DNA from: Dyadobacter sp.
GTDB taxonomy: Bacteria; Bacteroidota; Bacteroidia; Cytophagales; Spirosomataceae
Length of the DNA: 64,000 nucleotides
Direction of reading: 5' to 3'
NCBI RefSeq assembly: GCF_017744695.1
Contig: NZ_JAGIAS010000009.1
Coordinates: 186,001-250,000 of the forward strand
The position numbers and the translations under genes were made by a program. Numbering within the stretch: position 1 is the first letter of the stretch; the number at the start of each line of letters is the position of its first letter. The notes below the pieces were generated by a model. That model worked only from the letters and a program-made list of their open reading frames with translations. It was not told the DNA's origin and searched no databases. This document shows positions 63,393 to 64,000 of the stretch, in pieces.

Positions 63393-64000
63393 ATGAACAA
63401 ACTATTTTACGTCCCGTTGCTTGCACTATTAAGTACCGGCTTTTATAATAAGGGCAGCTACACCGAAAAAGCCATCAACAAGGAAGCGGGGCATGTGATA
63501 ATGGCCGTTGTGGCACACCCGGATGATGAGCTGTTGATGGGAGCCCTATTGAGTCACTATGCTGCCCGGGGAGTGAAGGTCCGCGTTGTAGTGGCAACAA
63601 ACGGTGCTTTGGGGCAAACAGATTTTTATAAAGTCCCCGAAGGCAAAACATTAGTGGAGATCAGACGGGACGAAATGTCTTGTTCCGGCAATGTCCTGGG
63701 ACTTGAAAAACCAATATGGTTAGGTCTTCCAGACCAACTATTGGCAAGCGAAGGTAAATTACAGAGCCAAATTGACTTGCTACGATACAAAATTGATTCT
63801 CTGTTTCAGCTTTATCAGCCAGATGCAGTGCTCACTTTCGGAGCCGCAGGTATGACCGGGCACCCGGACCATAGATTGATCGGAAACATTGTAACGGAAG
63901 TATTTGAATCCAGATCCTGGCCATGGAAACCGAAACTGTATTATCCGGCGCTTCCAACAGGAAGTATCAATGAACAGAGCTGGGCAACTTATTTAACTGT
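63393..64000 (+). CDS. PIG-L family deacetylase (3' end outside window)
   Basis: The frame from ATG 63393 stays open to the last base. After a short signal peptide (about 1-16) comes the LmbE/PIG-L zinc-hydrolase motif AHPDDE at residues 41-46, then GVKVRVVVATNGALGQ, IRRDEMSCSGNVLGL and the second metal motif GHPDHR at about 156-161. Such enzymes remove acetyl groups from N-acetylglucosamine-type sugars or related small molecules with a zinc ion. Only the N-terminal 202 residues are present. It has its own start 86 bases after the terminator of the AraC gene, which may regulate it. Confidence 0.9.
   Translation, partial: MNKLFYVPLLALLSTGFYNKGSYTEKAINKEAGHVIMAVVAHPDDELLMGALLSHYAARGVKVRVVVATNGALGQTDFYKVPEGKTLVEIRRDEMSCSGNVLGLEKPIWLGLPDQLLASEGKLQSQIDLLRYKIDSLFQLYQPDAVLTFGAAGMTGHPDHRLIGNIVTEVFESRSWPWKPKLYYPALPTGSINEQSWATYLT

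Noticed and set aside
1-64000. CRISPR arrays, tRNA or rRNA genes, insertion sequences
   Set aside because: No regularly spaced direct repeats, cloverleaf sequences, ribosomal RNA segments or transposase genes were seen in reading both strands.

Overview
The window comes from a Bacteroidota genome, most likely a Cytophagales bacterium close to Dyadobacter or its relatives (genus is inference). The evidence is seven SusC/SusD outer-membrane nutrient-uptake pairs, surface lipoproteins with short lipoboxes, an ECF sigma/FecR/STN-SusC signalling unit, a promoter matching the Bacteroidetes TTG-N19-TAnnTTTG pattern, and very weak Shine-Dalgarno sequences. No rRNA, tRNA, CRISPR array or intact transposon was seen.

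Layout. 1-6.5 kb: a plus-strand polysaccharide-type locus (SusC cut by the window edge, SusD, sulfatase, DUF6250-type secreted protein). 6.5-8.7 kb: a minus-strand two-gene operon, an AlbA_2/GHKL-ATPase protein and a ParA ATPase joined by a TAATG overlap. 8.7-10.9 kb: a small frameshifted gene, two near-identical terminators, a cluster of REP-like palindromes and a stand-alone seven-bladed Reg_prop propeller. 10.9-21.4 kb: a minus SusC/SusD pair, then on the plus strand a DUF1684 protein and another SusC/SusD pair. 21.5-24.1 kb: the metNIQ methionine importer on the minus strand.

24.5-41.2 kb: one long co-directional plus-strand block: ECF sigma factor, FecR anti-sigma, STN-bearing SusC, SusD, cyanophycinase-like S51 peptidase, a second paralogous SusC/SusD pair, two tandem DoxX-like membrane proteins, a cytochrome c and a SoxC-like molybdopterin sulfite dehydrogenase. 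The gene set suggests signal-controlled uptake of an organic substrate coupled to periplasmic oxidation of a sulfur compound; that link is inference.

41.3-64 kb is visibly more AT-rich: a SusC/SusD pair, a secreted alpha/beta hydrolase, an AraC regulator, a classical TonB-dependent receptor with a small lipoprotein and a ThuA-like protein, a metzincin lipoprotein with C-terminal DUF5648 repeats, a minus-strand SusC/SusD pair, a membrane-anchored AraC regulator and a PIG-L deacetylase cut by the right edge. Two decayed genes sit in its intergenic regions: a DUF3253 pseudogene with two frameshifts and a DUF7660-like remnant whose terminator survives.
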